In this document: positions 9,024-16,356 of the stretch, piece by piece
Layout of the letters: every line of letters begins with the position of its first letter
How positions within the stretch are numbered: position 1 is the first letter of the stretch
NCBI RefSeq assembly: GCF_000503775.1
Contig: NZ_KI629782.1
Span: 1,294,045-1,358,044, forward strand
Direction of reading: 5' to 3'
Origin: Brevibacillus panacihumi W25
GTDB taxonomy: Bacteria; Bacillota; Bacilli; Brevibacillales; Brevibacillaceae
Length of the DNA: 64,000 nt
The notes under the pieces: generated by a model
The model's input: only the letters and a program-made list of their open reading frames with translations
Databases searched by the model: none
What the model was told of the DNA's origin: nothing
Translations under genes and position numbers: made by a program

Positions 9024-9170
9024 AAAAGTCTGGATTTCCTGAATCGCACCGGTCCCGTCGCGGCCGGCCAGTAGCTCAATTGACCGGCCTTACGACGGGG
9101 GCCATTACGAGCGTGATCGATCGGCTGGAACAAGCAGCAAGGATCTGAACCATCGAAGACGTGTCGTAGG
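9024..9170 (+). pseudogene. Decayed fragment of a MarR gene, partial copy of the one at 14314
   Basis: From 9024 to about 9165 the DNA closely follows 14461-14620 of the intact marR gene, including the segment encoding LDFLNRTGPV and the recognition helix GLTTGAITSVIDRLEQA. The copy has a nonsense change (TAG where the intact gene has TTG in the AGQLAQL segment) and a deletion of about a dozen bases after the recognition helix. It has lost the 5' third and the last part of the gene, jumping straight to a terminator that resembles the one after the intact gene. It is too diverged for a recent duplication and cannot encode a protein. Confidence 0.85.
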
Positions 9171-9178
9171 ACGCAAAA

Positions 9179-9200
9179 AACACACCGATGTTGGTGTGTT
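9179..9200. terminator. Bidirectional terminator between SDR/marR relic and VOC gene
   Basis: AACACACC/GGTGTGTT stem with a 6-nt loop. Six T follow on the minus strand and TCCTATTT on the plus strand. The same design, with compensating changes, sits at 14829-14851. Confidence 0.75.
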
Positions 9201-9274
9201 TCCTATTTCACCCGAAACGATAACTTCCCCCACTACTCGTGTTCTTCTGTTTCCGGCAGGGAAAGCGTGAAACC

Positions 9275-9685
9275 TCATCCGTAGTAACCACTCCCCTCGC
9301 CTCCCGTAAAAGTCGCGATATACCAGTGGTTGCCGAACGGATCCTCGATGCCGCCGCTGCGCTCTCCATAAGGCATATCCGCCGGTTCATAGAGGGAGGT
9401 TGCGCCCAAATCAAGTGCCCGCCTGTAACACTCATCCGTATCGGGTACAAAAATATGCAAGGTATTCGTTCTTGGCGGAAACCTGTCATTTCCATTAGAC
9501 AATTCAACGATCGTGTCTCCGATTCGAACTTCCGCATGTGTGATCAAGCCATGCTCATTCATCCCCCGATTCAACACCTGGGCATCGAATACGATTTTCA
9601 AAAAGTCAATCAGCTGATTCGCATCTTTTACCGTGAAGTACGGCGTAACATGTTGGTATCCTTTCGGCGTAAACGTGTCACTCAC
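9275..9685 (-). CDS. VOC family (glyoxalase/bleomycin-resistance fold) protein
   Basis: This 136-residue protein starts with GTG at 9685, fixed by an AGGAGG site 7 nt upstream; the longer ATG frame at 9748 has none. It reads as one VOC module: YQHVTPYFTVKDANQLIDFLKIVFDA, a central EVRIGDTIVELSN strand, and the C-terminal GGIEDPFGNHWYIAT. The pattern is that of PhnB-like proteins of unknown substrate. It lies 93 bp downstream of the AraC gene on the same strand, so the regulator may control it. Confidence 0.85.
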   Translation of the reverse strand: MSDTFTPKGYQHVTPYFTVKDANQLIDFLKIVFDAQVLNRGMNEHGLITHAEVRIGDTIVELSNGNDRFPPRTNTLHIFVPDTDECYRRALDLGATSLYEPADMPYGERSGGIEDPFGNHWYIATFTGGEGSGYYG

Positions 9686-9777
9686 AATACGTCCTCCTTT
9701 TTCTGATGGAATAAAAAAACAGGCTACTATGTTCATTCTAGCCTGCAAGCAAAATCCTGTATTGTAAATTTCTGAAC

Positions 9778-10581
9778 TTAGCTGGGAAGCGCAGCGTGAT
9801 TATGGTGTCTTCCTGATATGGAACGGTAATCACTTGGGTTGATGCCGGAAAAGGCTTGAAAATCTTTGATGAAATGAGCTTGATCGTAATAACCGCAAGC
9901 GAGCGCAATATCCGTCCATATGATCGTATCGCTATTCCCTATCATGCGCATTGCTTCCTGGAAACGATAAATGCGATGGAATTGCTTCGGCGTCATGCCG
10001 ATCTCTGCTTTGAACAATTGATTGAATCTCCTATGACTCATACCGATGTGTTCCATTACTTTGGACACCCGGGATTGACGCAGTTCTTTCAGCGCATAGT
10101 CAACTGAGGGATTTCGTTCCATCGGCAGCGACGCAAATGACAGCAATCTTCGTTCAAGTACTCGGAACATCACTTCCGGCGTTCGCGCAGCCAGCAGTTC
10201 GTCACGAAGTTCATTTGCTCTTGCTCCCCAAAAAGTATCCAGCGAAATATGTGTATTAAGGAGCTCAAACAGGGGTTCCTTCATAAACATGCGAATGCCC
10301 CCCGGTTTAAAATGGATGCCCAAGATAGTCGCCTCTTTGGCAGTGTCTATGACAAAGCAATCTACATGCGGACCACAAATAATGGTATGACCGAGCAACA
10401 GCTCTTTGTTTTCCCGATTGAAGAGTCGGTTCTGCTCCTCCCCGAGATTGATGACAACTTCAACAGAGCCGTCTGGTAATGCCAACTCCCTGGAATGTGA
10501 AGGATGATACCCTTTCATATACCAAAAACTCTCAATAAACATCGATAACGGCATTTGCGGTACATATGTGTGCAGTATCAT
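9778..10581 (-). CDS. AraC family regulator with DUF6597-type sensor domain
   Basis: This 267-residue protein has an N-terminal cupin-like domain at about residues 1-150 (LALPDGSVEVVINLGEE; GIHFKPGGIRMFM) of the kind found in DUF6597 AraC proteins. A double helix-turn-helix follows at about 165-257, with SHRRFNQLFKAEIGMTPKQFHRIYRFQEA and the second-helix signature ACGYYDQAHFIKDFQAFSGINPSDYR. It probably senses a small molecule and acts on the VOC gene just downstream. A GC-rich imperfect inverted repeat at 10590-10632 upstream could be its own site; that is inference. Confidence 0.87.
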   Translation of the reverse strand: MILHTYVPQMPLSMFIESFWYMKGYHPSHSRELALPDGSVEVVINLGEEQNRLFNRENKELLLGHTIICGPHVDCFVIDTAKEATILGIHFKPGGIRMFMKEPLFELLNTHISLDTFWGARANELRDELLAARTPEVMFRVLERRLLSFASLPMERNPSVDYALKELRQSRVSKVMEHIGMSHRRFNQLFKAEIGMTPKQFHRIYRFQEAMRMIGNSDTIIWTDIALACGYYDQAHFIKDFQAFSGINPSDYRSISGRHHNHAALPS

Positions 10582-10957
10582 AGATCATACGCGACGAGTT
10601 GCTTTTTACATCGAATAAAACGTCGTGTCGCGTGTCTCCCTCCGCCTTGGTTTGTTGATTATTTTATCATTCGGGAAATCGATATGTAAATATATGTAAC
10701 TTACCTCTCCACTTCCAGTGCTGCGCTTTACCATCAGTTCAAGGGTTATCTGAAGTGTGGACACGTGAACTAACGGTCTATGAGCAGGTCGGAGCGATCT
10801 TTATTCATCAAGGAATATTCGATAACTCCCCACTCAGGCAGGACCGTCATTTTATGTTCTTGCAAGCCTATGCCGCAAATCAAAACGGCTGCCCTGTTCA
10901 TGGCAACCGTTTTAATTTCCAGTCGCAGCCTACTGCGTCCGGCGTAAAACATATCGA
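10582..10957. other. Intergenic region between araC-type gene and the cfr-like gene
   Basis: No gene is supported in these 376 bp. The part near 10582-10740 is the upstream region of the AraC gene and holds the inverted repeat CGCGACGA ... TCGTGTCGCG (10590-10632, arms with a 2-nt bulge). The part at 10882-10913 holds the terminator of the cfr-like gene. Open frames on either strand have no ribosome binding site and no recognisable composition. Confidence 0.5.
10882..10913 (-). terminator. Terminator hairpin of the cfr-like gene
   Basis: A 12-bp stem (AAAACGGTTGCC with GGCAGCCGTTTT, one wobble) and 8-nt loop lie 45 bp after the stop of the cfr-like gene. The T-tract is formed by the end of the stem. 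Confidence 0.6.
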
Positions 10958-11989
10958 TTATTCAGAGCGGTATAGCTGGCCACATGCTGCGTTAATGTCC
11001 GATCCGAATTGCGTTCGGACGGTGATTTTGATGCCCTTTGACTTCAAAATCCGAACAAACGCTTTAATCCGATCGGGATCAGATTGCCGATAGCTGTCTG
11101 GCGTAACCTCAGTCGAATTGAATGGAATCAGGTTAACGTGGTAGAGATGTTCCCCAGGTCCCCTTCCCCTTAACAGCTCGGCAACTGCTTCCGCATGCGC
11201 CGCCGAGTCGTTTACCCCTCGAAGAAGAATATACGCAATATACACCTTTCTCCCTGTTTGCCTGATGTGACGATCCAACGCCTCCAGCACGTCTGGGATG
11301 GGGAATCGGTCGTTGATCGGCATCAGCTCGCTTCGCTGATCGTCGAACGGCGAATGCAGCGAGAAGGTTAGATTGACCTGTGGAAACTCCCGTGTCAGCT
11401 TGTCGATCCCCGGCAACAGGCCAATGGTGGAAATCGTAATTCGTCGGTGTCCTAAACCAAAGAGATGCGGGTCTGTCAAAATCCTTACTGCATCAAAAAT
11501 ATGCGGGTTGGCGAGCGCCTCCCCCATGCCCATGAATGAGACGCTGTCCAAGGCGTGGCCATTCAATCGAAAGTGCAGCAATTGGTCGGTAATCTCGTCT
11601 GCGGTCAAATTTCGTTTCAAGCCGATGGTACCGGTGGCGCAAAATCTGCACCCGAATCCGCAGCCGCACTGCGTGGAAATACAATACGATTTCCACCCCC
11701 GCTCATACGTAAGTCGTACGGCCTCCACGCGTTCGTCGCCTGCAATGGCAAACAGCACCTTGCTGACCTGTTTCGACGTGAGTTCCTTTACCGGAACGAT
11801 GCTGCAGACGTTCGGACCAAGCATCCGGGTCAGTTCGTCGCGCAAAAATTTGGGCAGTATGGTCATCCGTTCGTATTGACTGATATTTTGCTTGAAAATC
11901 GCATCCATGATCTGAGCATACCGATACTCAGGCTGCTTGAAATCGGACAATATTCGCCGAATCGTTTCATATTTCGAGGTTAGTCTCAT
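10958..11989 (-). CDS. clbB: Cfr-like 23S rRNA (adenine-2503-C8) methyltransferase, radical SAM
   Basis: This 343-residue radical SAM enzyme of the RlmN/Cfr family has the CxxxCxxC cluster motif in QCGCGFGCRFCATG. It follows Cfr closely through DSVSFMGMGEALAN, ISTIGLLPGI, QVNLTFSLHSPFDDQRSELMPIN and the C-terminal FGSDINAACGQLY, which contains the mechanistic second Cys. Cfr methylates C8 of A2503 and gives resistance to phenicols, lincosamides, oxazolidinones, pleuromutilins and streptogramin A. Bacillales carry chromosomal functional homologues (Clb proteins; clbB is the name I recall for Brevibacillus brevis). The symbol is from recall of that literature; membership in the Cfr rather than the RlmN branch is well supported. 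Its 5' leader is unusual and is listed separately. Confidence 0.88.
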   Translation of the reverse strand: MRLTSKYETIRRILSDFKQPEYRYAQIMDAIFKQNISQYERMTILPKFLRDELTRMLGPNVCSIVPVKELTSKQVSKVLFAIAGDERVEAVRLTYERGWKSYCISTQCGCGFGCRFCATGTIGLKRNLTADEITDQLLHFRLNGHALDSVSFMGMGEALANPHIFDAVRILTDPHLFGLGHRRITISTIGLLPGIDKLTREFPQVNLTFSLHSPFDDQRSELMPINDRFPIPDVLEALDRHIRQTGRKVYIAYILLRGVNDSAAHAEAVAELLRGRGPGEHLYHVNLIPFNSTEVTPDSYRQSDPDRIKAFVRILKSKGIKITVRTQFGSDINAACGQLYRSE

Positions 11990-11992
11990 GTC

Positions 11993-12012
11993 TTCTCCTT
12001 ACCGCCGGAGAA
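11993..12012 (-). promoter_or_regulatory. Hairpin covering the ribosome binding site of the cfr-like gene
   Basis: On the minus strand TTCTCC (12012-12007) pairs perfectly with GGAGAA (11998-11993) around an 8-nt loop, burying AAGGAG 5 nt before the ATG. The 5' arm and loop (CTCCGGC) can instead pair with GCCGGAG inside the leader ORF (around 12130-12136), which would free the site. This is the logic of translational attenuation; the pairing is seen, the function is inferred. Confidence 0.5.
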
Positions 12013-12017
12013 AACGT

Positions 12018-12063
12018 AAAAAAGCAACCGTCAGTTGGCGCTTTGACACGTCATGAACCAACT
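12018..12063 (-). promoter_or_regulatory. Terminator/antiterminator pair in the cfr-like leader
   Basis: A small bulged hairpin (GCCAAC with GTTGC, 12039-12024) is followed by six T (12023-12018), giving a weak intrinsic terminator. Upstream, AGTTGG (12063-12058) is perfectly complementary to CCAACT (12038-12033), which overlaps the 5' arm of that terminator. The two pairings exclude each other. Confidence 0.45.
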
Positions 12064-12099
12064 ATACAGATAACGCGCATACGTATGCAGACAGTTCGA

Positions 12100-12213
12100 C
12101 TACGTGCACCTGTCGATAGATTGGTAAACCTCCGGCAACCGATTTGTTTTTTTGTGAACCGCTTCATCTAACAAGAACCGGTTCACCGTATCATCTACAA
12201 CCTCAATCTCCAT
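12100..12213 (-). CDS. Leader peptide ORF upstream of the cfr-like gene
   Basis: This 37-codon ORF begins MEIEVVDDTVNRF and ends SIDRCT. Its ATG at 12213 follows a perfect AGGAGG by 9 nt; an earlier in-frame ATG at 12222 touches the site and is unlikely to be used. It ends 110 nt before the methylase start, on the same strand. Within it lies an 8-bp inverted repeat (GTGAACCG ... CGGTTCAC, about 12155-12187) and the GCCGGAG segment complementary to the methylase ribosome-binding hairpin. Short ORFs ahead of ribosome-modifying resistance genes commonly sense stalled ribosomes; here that is inferred. Confidence 0.55.
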   Translation of the reverse strand: MEIEVVDDTVNRFLLDEAVHKKTNRLPEVYQSIDRCT

Positions 12214-12228
12214 CGCTTTCATCCTCCT

Positions 12229-12558
12229 AGAAATGGTTAATTCCTTCTGTTCCAGAAACTGTGTCGGCAACCTCCTTTGGCAAATAAGAAAGAGCTACAA
12301 GAAAGTTACCTTTCTTGCAGCTCAAAAAATACGGCACATTCATCCCCGTGCAGGGGATGAAAAGGGTATATTTTATGAGTGAAAAGAATAAGGTAACTTT
12401 CTTGCCAATAAAGAATAAAACAAATCCTGCTTCATTCTTTAAAAAAGTGGCAAGAAATATTACATTATCCTCTTCAACTCCAATCGTTAAGTGTCAGTAA
12501 AATTTTAACATATCCGCTTTTACGTTACAAGATCCTTTAAATCGAGTGCTCTCTTTTA
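12229..12558. other. Gene-free region with alternating hairpins
   Basis: On the minus strand, 12293-12322 forms GAGCTgCAAGAAAG/CTTTCTTGtAGCTC followed by a T-rich run, a terminator-like element. Part of it (12298-12310) is also a perfect 13-bp complement of 12392-12404, so two foldings compete. A separate perfect 9-bp hairpin TTCATCCCC/GGGGATGAA is at 12339-12361. A 41-codon plus-strand ORF at 12375-12500 has a weak site and no recognisable product. The AT-rich part to 12558 is the 3' flank of the quinone oxidoreductase gene. Confidence 0.4.
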
Positions 12559-13539
12559 TTAGAGTTTATTATCGTGCTCCACAATGATAACGACATTGCC
12601 CTTTTTGTGGCCATTTTCAACATAGCTATGGGCCTCTGGAATCTGTTCCAACCGATAGCGTCTATCAATGACCGCTTTTACCTTCCCTGCCTCCATAAGC
12701 TCTTTGAGGAAATATAAGTCTTCAGATTTATCGCTGCTTGCCACCCCACCTATTACTTTCTTGCTGCTTGTCATGGAAGTCCATAGCCCTCGCATGATCG
12801 GTAACAGCTCCATGTGGACAGCTCGAAGATAGTATCCATTTTGCTTGAGTGTTTTCAAACAACCTGAAAACGAACTCTTTCCAACCGTGTCAAAAATAAT
12901 ATCAAATGTCTCACTGCTTTGGGTAAAATCTTCTTTTGTGTAGTCAATGACCTTATCGGCTCCAAGAGATTTCACCAATTCCAGATTCGTGGTACTGCAT
13001 ACACCCGTAACTTCTGCACCAAAGTTTTTGGCAAGCTGTACCGCAAAAGTACCTACGCTTCCGGAAGCCCCATAGATAAGAACTTTTTGTCCGCTCCGGA
13101 TGTTTCCTTTTCTAAGAAAATGCAATGCTGTCATTCCCCCTACAGGAACGGCGGCGGAGTCCTCATAGGTCACATTGGCAGGTTTTATCGCCACTGCTCC
13201 ATCTTCAGACAGGCACCGGTACTCGGCGTAAGCACCAAAACCAATTCCGCAAGCTGCAAATACTTGATCGCCTTTCTTGAATCGCTTCACATCTTTGCCT
13301 GCTTCTTCTACTACCCCCGCTAACTCAAACCCTAATATCGTTACTTTTTTTGGTCGTAGAAGACCATTGAAAAATCTTGCAGCGAACGGATCAGCCTTTC
13401 GGATGCGACAATCCCCTGCTGTAACGGTTGTCGCATAAATTTTCACCAGTATTTCATTGTCCCTTGGGGTAGGTTTTTCTACCTCTTTAAGCTGAAGAAC
13501 ATCCGGTGGTCCGTATTTTGTGTACACAATTGCCCTCAT
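12559..13539 (-). CDS. NAD(P)-dependent zinc-free quinone oxidoreductase-like MDR protein
   Basis: This 326-residue medium-chain dehydrogenase/reductase of the quinone oxidoreductase branch has GroES-like residues 1-120 ([35 protein letters not shown]) and a Rossmann domain with [17 protein letters not shown] and [13 protein letters not shown]. The zinc ligands of true alcohol dehydrogenases are missing. The start at 13539 follows AGGAGGAAACCT; the longer frame from 13608 has no site. It probably reduces quinones or enones with NADPH. It is a single gene. Confidence 0.87.
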   Translation of the reverse strand: MRAIVYTKYGPPDVLQLKEVEKPTPRDNEILVKIYATTVTAGDCRIRKADPFAARFFNGLLRPKKVTILGFELAGVVEEAGKDVKRFKKGDQVFAACGIGFGAYAEYRCLSEDGAVAIKPANVTYEDSAAVPVGGMTALHFLRKGNIRSGQKVLIYGASGSVGTFAVQLAKNFGAEVTGVCSTTNLELVKSLGADKVIDYTKEDFTQSSETFDIIFDTVGKSSFSGCLKTLKQNGYYLRAVHMELLPIMRGLWTSMTSSKKVIGGVASSDKSEDLYFLKELMEAGKVKAVIDRRYRLEQIPEAHSYVENGHKKGNVVIIVEHDNKL

Positions 13540-13663
13540 AGGTTTCCTCCTATTTGATTTCGGCACGTGCTGCTCCTTCAGATCACTGTTTGAACAGCCG
13601 TTTATCATTCATTTATGTATACGGGAATCCGGTTCCTAAATTTCAGATATTTCACAAAACAAA

Positions 13664-13689
13664 AACACAGCCTGTTTTTCGGCTGCGTT
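13664..13689 (-). terminator. Terminator of the SnoaL-like gene
   Basis: AACGCAGCC/GGCTGTGTT stem with one mismatch and an 8-nt loop, followed on the minus strand by TTTGTTTTG, 41 bp after the stop at 13730. Confidence 0.7.
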
Positions 13690-13729
13690 GTAGGTTGAAG
13701 CTATGGGGGAGATCCTCCATTCATGCAGA

Positions 13730-14155
13730 TTATCGCTTGCCTTGAGGCATCGGTTGAATGCGGCAATTATGGAAAGCAGTCAACTTCCATTCACCTTTCT
13801 GCTTGACGACCACGTTCGTATTAATCGAACCCCGATCATTCGGATCATAGGCCTGCTCAGCGAGGCGAACCTCTCCGATTGCATGCACGATGGCTGCGTC
13901 CGGTGCGATGAATCGGGGCTGCAAATCGGATAATGAGCTGTATTCCAGGACAGAGCCTTTCAGTGGACCGTTAAACAGCATCTGGTGGACGTCGGCTATT
14001 TGCTTTCTTCCCTTCAGGTGTTGACCCAAAAAAGTGACATAATCGGCGTCTTCCGTAAAGCAATTGCCGTAGGCTTCCCCATCCCCTTTGTTCCACGCGT
14101 CGTTCAATCTCGCGAACAGTGTACCGATTGCCTTCAAGTCTTCTTGGTTGGACAT
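13730..14155 (-). CDS. SnoaL/DUF4440-like (SgcJ/EcaC family) protein
   Basis: This 141-residue protein of the cystatin-like alpha+beta barrel fold shows the family pattern: IGTLFARLNDAWNKGDGEAYGNCFTEDADYVTF, the central GRKQIADVHQMLF, and a final GEWKLTAFHNCRI strand. Family members are often annotated as oxidoreductases or ketosteroid-isomerase-like without a known reaction. ATG 14155 was chosen because AGAGGA lies about 9 nt upstream; upstream ATGs overlap that site. It is divergent from marR at 14314 across a palindromic operator, so MarR probably controls it. Confidence 0.8.
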   Translation of the reverse strand: MSNQEDLKAIGTLFARLNDAWNKGDGEAYGNCFTEDADYVTFLGQHLKGRKQIADVHQMLFNGPLKGSVLEYSSLSDLQPRFIAPDAAIVHAIGEVRLAEQAYDPNDRGSINTNVVVKQKGEWKLTAFHNCRIQPMPQGKR

Positions 14156-14267
14156 TTGAATCATTCCTCTCATGAATGAAATTTGTATTTCGGAGATGAC
14201 CTCTTGTGCTATACTTGGGAGCAAATAAATTAAATCTTGATTCAGCAATTATCTTATAACACTAAAC

Positions 14268-14285
14268 ATCTTAATCGATTAAGAT
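14268..14285. promoter_or_regulatory. Perfect 18-bp palindrome, probable MarR operator
   Basis: ATCTTAATCGATTAAGAT reads the same on both strands. It lies in the 158-bp gap between the divergent SnoaL-like gene and marR, 29 bp before the marR ATG. Size, symmetry and AT-rich arms fit a MarR dimer site controlling both genes; binding itself is inferred. Confidence 0.65.
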
Positions 14286-14313
14286 AATATCATCATAAGG
14301 AGATCGTTTCCAA

Positions 14314-14799
14314 ATGTCAACAGAAAATTTCCCATCTGATTTTGCCAATCTTTCTTCATTGCAGCAAAAATTGCTGCATGAATTGCGGCAGAATAGCGCA
14401 CGAGCGGTCATGTTTCATCAACTCATCTCGGAAAAAATGGGGCTGAACGCGACCGATCACAAATGTCTGGATTTCCTGAATCGCACCGGTCCCGTTACCG
14501 CCGGCCAGTTGGCTCAATTGACCGGCCTTACGACGGGGGCTATTACGAGCGTCATCGATCGGCTGGAACAGGCAGGTTATGTAATCAGAGACAAGGATCC
14601 GAACGATCGGAGACGCGTCGTCGTCAAGTCCGTGCCAGAGGGGGCGGCTCGCATTTCGCCCTTGTTTCAATCGGTTGCGCAATCCACGCTCCAGATCATC
14701 TCGCAATATACGGACGAGGAGTTGCAGTTGATCCTGAATTTCATCAGGCAGTGCAACGACATGACGTTAGCCGAGATGAACAAGCTGAAAGAGGAATGA
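14314..14799 (+). CDS. MarR family transcriptional regulator
   Basis: This 161-residue protein has a winged helix at about residues 48-115: HKCLDFLNRTGPVTAGQLAQLTGLTTGAITSVIDRLEQAGYVIRDKDPNDRRRVVV, with the DxRxxxV wing intact. Dimerising helices lie on both sides. An AAGGAG site is 11 nt upstream. It faces the SnoaL-like gene across an 18-bp palindrome and probably regulates both. Its central part has a decayed partial copy at 9024-9170. Confidence 0.88.
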   Translation: MSTENFPSDFANLSSLQQKLLHELRQNSARAVMFHQLISEKMGLNATDHKCLDFLNRTGPVTAGQLAQLTGLTTGAITSVIDRLEQAGYVIRDKDPNDRRRVVVKSVPEGAARISPLFQSVAQSTLQIISQYTDEELQLILNFIRQCNDMTLAEMNKLKEE

Positions 14800-14828
14800 A
14801 AGCCAATACGGCAACGTCGACGCAAAAA

Positions 14829-14851
14829 AACACGCCCGATGTTGGCGTGTT
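14829..14851. terminator. Bidirectional terminator after marR and the tRNA relic
   Basis: AACACGCC/GGCGTGTT stem with a 7-nt loop. Seven T follow on the minus strand, TCCTATTTTTT on the plus strand. The better T-run is on the minus strand, directly after the tRNA-Ala relic, suggesting it once ended that tRNA. Confidence 0.75.
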
Positions 14852-14865
14852 TCCTATTTTTTGTA

Positions 14866-14941
14866 TGGTGGAGCATAGCGGGATCGTAACCTCTACCCTG
14901 CCAGTGTAGCTGCTCTACCCCCGTTGTCGGTTCCACTCCCC
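14866..14941 (-). pseudogene. Decayed tRNA-Ala(GGC) gene
   Basis: The 3' part is nearly identical to the intact tRNA at 19463-19538: the CCA end, the 3' acceptor strand and most of the T-arm (first 24 bp with flank), then the anticodon loop CTGGCAG with GGC anticodon. Eight bases are lost around the variable loop/T-stem, an anticodon-stem pair is broken, and the D-arm and 5' acceptor strand are unrecognisable. It cannot fold as a tRNA. Confidence 0.8.
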
Positions 14942-14963
14942 TAACAAGTGCCTGAATTTCGAA

Positions 14964-15779
14964 TTACATAAAGTATCCGGCATTCATTTTAACCCACTCT
15001 GCAAAAGTATACGGCTTGTGTCCTGTTACTTCCTCGACAGTCGACAATACCGTATGCGCGGATTTAGGGGGATTGAGGTGCCAGCGAATTACGTAATCAA
15101 TAGCATCCTCCTGGACACCCATCCTCCTCATTTGCTCACGTTCTTCTTCTTCAGAGCTCTCAACAAATCGAATATCACGTCCGATGACCTCACCAATGAT
15201 CCGAACTTTATCCTGAACGGACAAACTCTCAGGCCCTGTTAATGTAAATATTTTACCTGCATGGCCGTCCGTAGTCAGTGCGACTGCCGCGACTCTTCCA
15301 ATATCGGCTTCATGCACAGGAGCAATTCGTGCTCCCCCAAATAAATCCCGGACTAGCCCCTCGGAGCGTATGGAATCTGCCCATTTCCGCGCATTTGCCA
15401 TAAACTCAAAAGCTTGAAGTTGAGTCCACTCCAGTTCGCTTGCTTCCACTGCCCTCTCAAAAGGACCCTTCTCGCCGTTCCATAAAACCGTAACTCTGCG
15501 TACTCCTGCCTTCACAGCAAGTTCTACCAGTTCCGGTCCCGTTTGTAACGGGGTATATTCTGCCCCTGTTGTAATCAAATGCATGCCACTTACACCAACC
15601 AATGCAGAATCAAGCGTACTCGGGTCACTTAAATCTCCCGCGACAACCTCCACATCAGCAGGAAAATTCGCTTGCAGCGGATTACGCGTCAATGCTCGCA
15701 CCTTCTGCCCCCTTCGAATCAGTTGGTCGACGACGTGCCGCCCTACTGTCCCCGTCGCTCCTGTTACCAATATGGTCAT
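14964..15779 (-). CDS. NmrA-like NAD(P)-binding protein
   Basis: This 271-residue extended-SDR/NmrA-type protein has the Rossmann motif VTGATGTVGRHVV at residues 5-17, a basic RALTRNP after strand 2 that suits NADP, and AGDLSDPSTLDSAL for strand 3. No YxxxK catalytic pair is evident, as in NmrA-like redox sensors and NAD(P)H:quinone reductases. Its ATG overlaps the stop of merR by ATGA, so the two are co-transcribed and translationally coupled. Confidence 0.85.
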   Translation of the reverse strand: MTILVTGATGTVGRHVVDQLIRRGQKVRALTRNPLQANFPADVEVVAGDLSDPSTLDSALVGVSGMHLITTGAEYTPLQTGPELVELAVKAGVRRVTVLWNGEKGPFERAVEASELEWTQLQAFEFMANARKWADSIRSEGLVRDLFGGARIAPVHEADIGRVAAVALTTDGHAGKIFTLTGPESLSVQDKVRIIGEVIGRDIRFVESSEEEEREQMRRMGVQEDAIDYVIRWHLNPPKSAHTVLSTVEEVTGHKPYTFAEWVKMNAGYFM

Positions 15780-16159
15780 TCGTTTTTCTCCTCCCGTTTT
15801 TGTTCCATCAGCTTGATTTTCTCAGACAAATGTATCTTTGCTTCCGTTAAAGCAGCTAATTGTTTGTTGATCTCATGCATTTTCGACTTATACATAAGGA
15901 GTAATTCCTCGCAATACACGTTCTTCTCCTTATGTTCCTGACGCTCAGGATATTGGCAAAACATAATCTCTTTGATTTGATCAGTTGTTAGGCCTAAACC
16001 TAGATAAAGTTGAATGGTATTTATGGATTCGATTACCTTTTCATCAAATTCCCTGTAATTATTTTCTTGACGAGAGGTATTGATTAATCCTTTCTCCTCA
16101 TAATGTCGAATCGAACGAGCACTGACGCCGGTTAATTTACTTACCTTGCCTATTCTCAA
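15776..16159 (-). CDS. MerR family transcriptional regulator
   Basis: This 127-residue protein has the MerR winged helix at residues 1-70 (LRIGKVSKLTGVSARSIRHYEEKGLI; NNYREFDEKVIESINTI), followed by a long dimerisation coiled-coil ending in KREEKNE. One Cys occurs in FCQYPE but no metal-binding cluster is obvious. I chose TTG 16159, since AGGAGGTG lies 6-8 nt before it; the upstream ATG frame would place that site inside the gene. It heads an operon with the NmrA-like gene, and the promoter has a MerR-style long spacer, so it is probably autoregulated. Confidence 0.87.
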   Translation of the reverse strand: MRIGKVSKLTGVSARSIRHYEEKGLINTSRQENNYREFDEKVIESINTIQLYLGLGLTTDQIKEIMFCQYPERQEHKEKNVYCEELLLMYKSKMHEINKQLAALTEAKIHLSEKIKLMEQKREEKNE

Positions 16160-16192
16160 AGCGATCACCTCCTGATTAGGATTGCTAACCAT

Positions 16193-16224
16193 ATAATAAA
16201 CTTTTACGTTAGTGTGAAGGTCAA
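16193..16224 (-). promoter_or_regulatory. MerR-type promoter of the merR-nmrA operon
   Basis: TTGACC (16224-16219) and TATTAT (16198-16193) are separated by 20 bp, longer than the usual 17. The spacer carries the imperfect inverted repeat ACCTTCACACTAACGTAAAAGTT. Long spacers with a dyad are the mark of promoters that MerR proteins activate by DNA distortion. Confidence 0.65.
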
Positions 16225-16248
16225 GAATTTAAGGATAAAAATACAAAA

Positions 16249-16270
16249 AAGCAGTCATGATTGACTGCTT
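16249..16270. terminator. Terminator after the DUF1697 gene
   Basis: AAGCAGTCA/TGACTGCTT perfect 9-bp stem with a TGAT loop. T-runs occur on the minus strand (end of the DUF1697 transcript). Confidence 0.75.
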
Positions 16271-16356
16271 TATGAATGCCAAGGTGGGTGCTGATTCAGC
16301 AGCTTGCAGAGGAAGCCGGTTTTACAGAAAGCGAACCACTTTTGTCCGCATTCATC

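Noticed and set aside
10755..11093. 112-codon plus-strand frame at the 3' side of the cfr-like gene
   Set aside because: Overlaps the end of the certain methylase gene and its terminator hairpin; no ribosome binding site.
12375..12500. 41-codon plus-strand ORF (MSEKNKVTFLPIK...)
   Set aside because: Weak ribosome binding site, no family resemblance, and it overlaps a 13-bp complementary arm that better explains the sequence.
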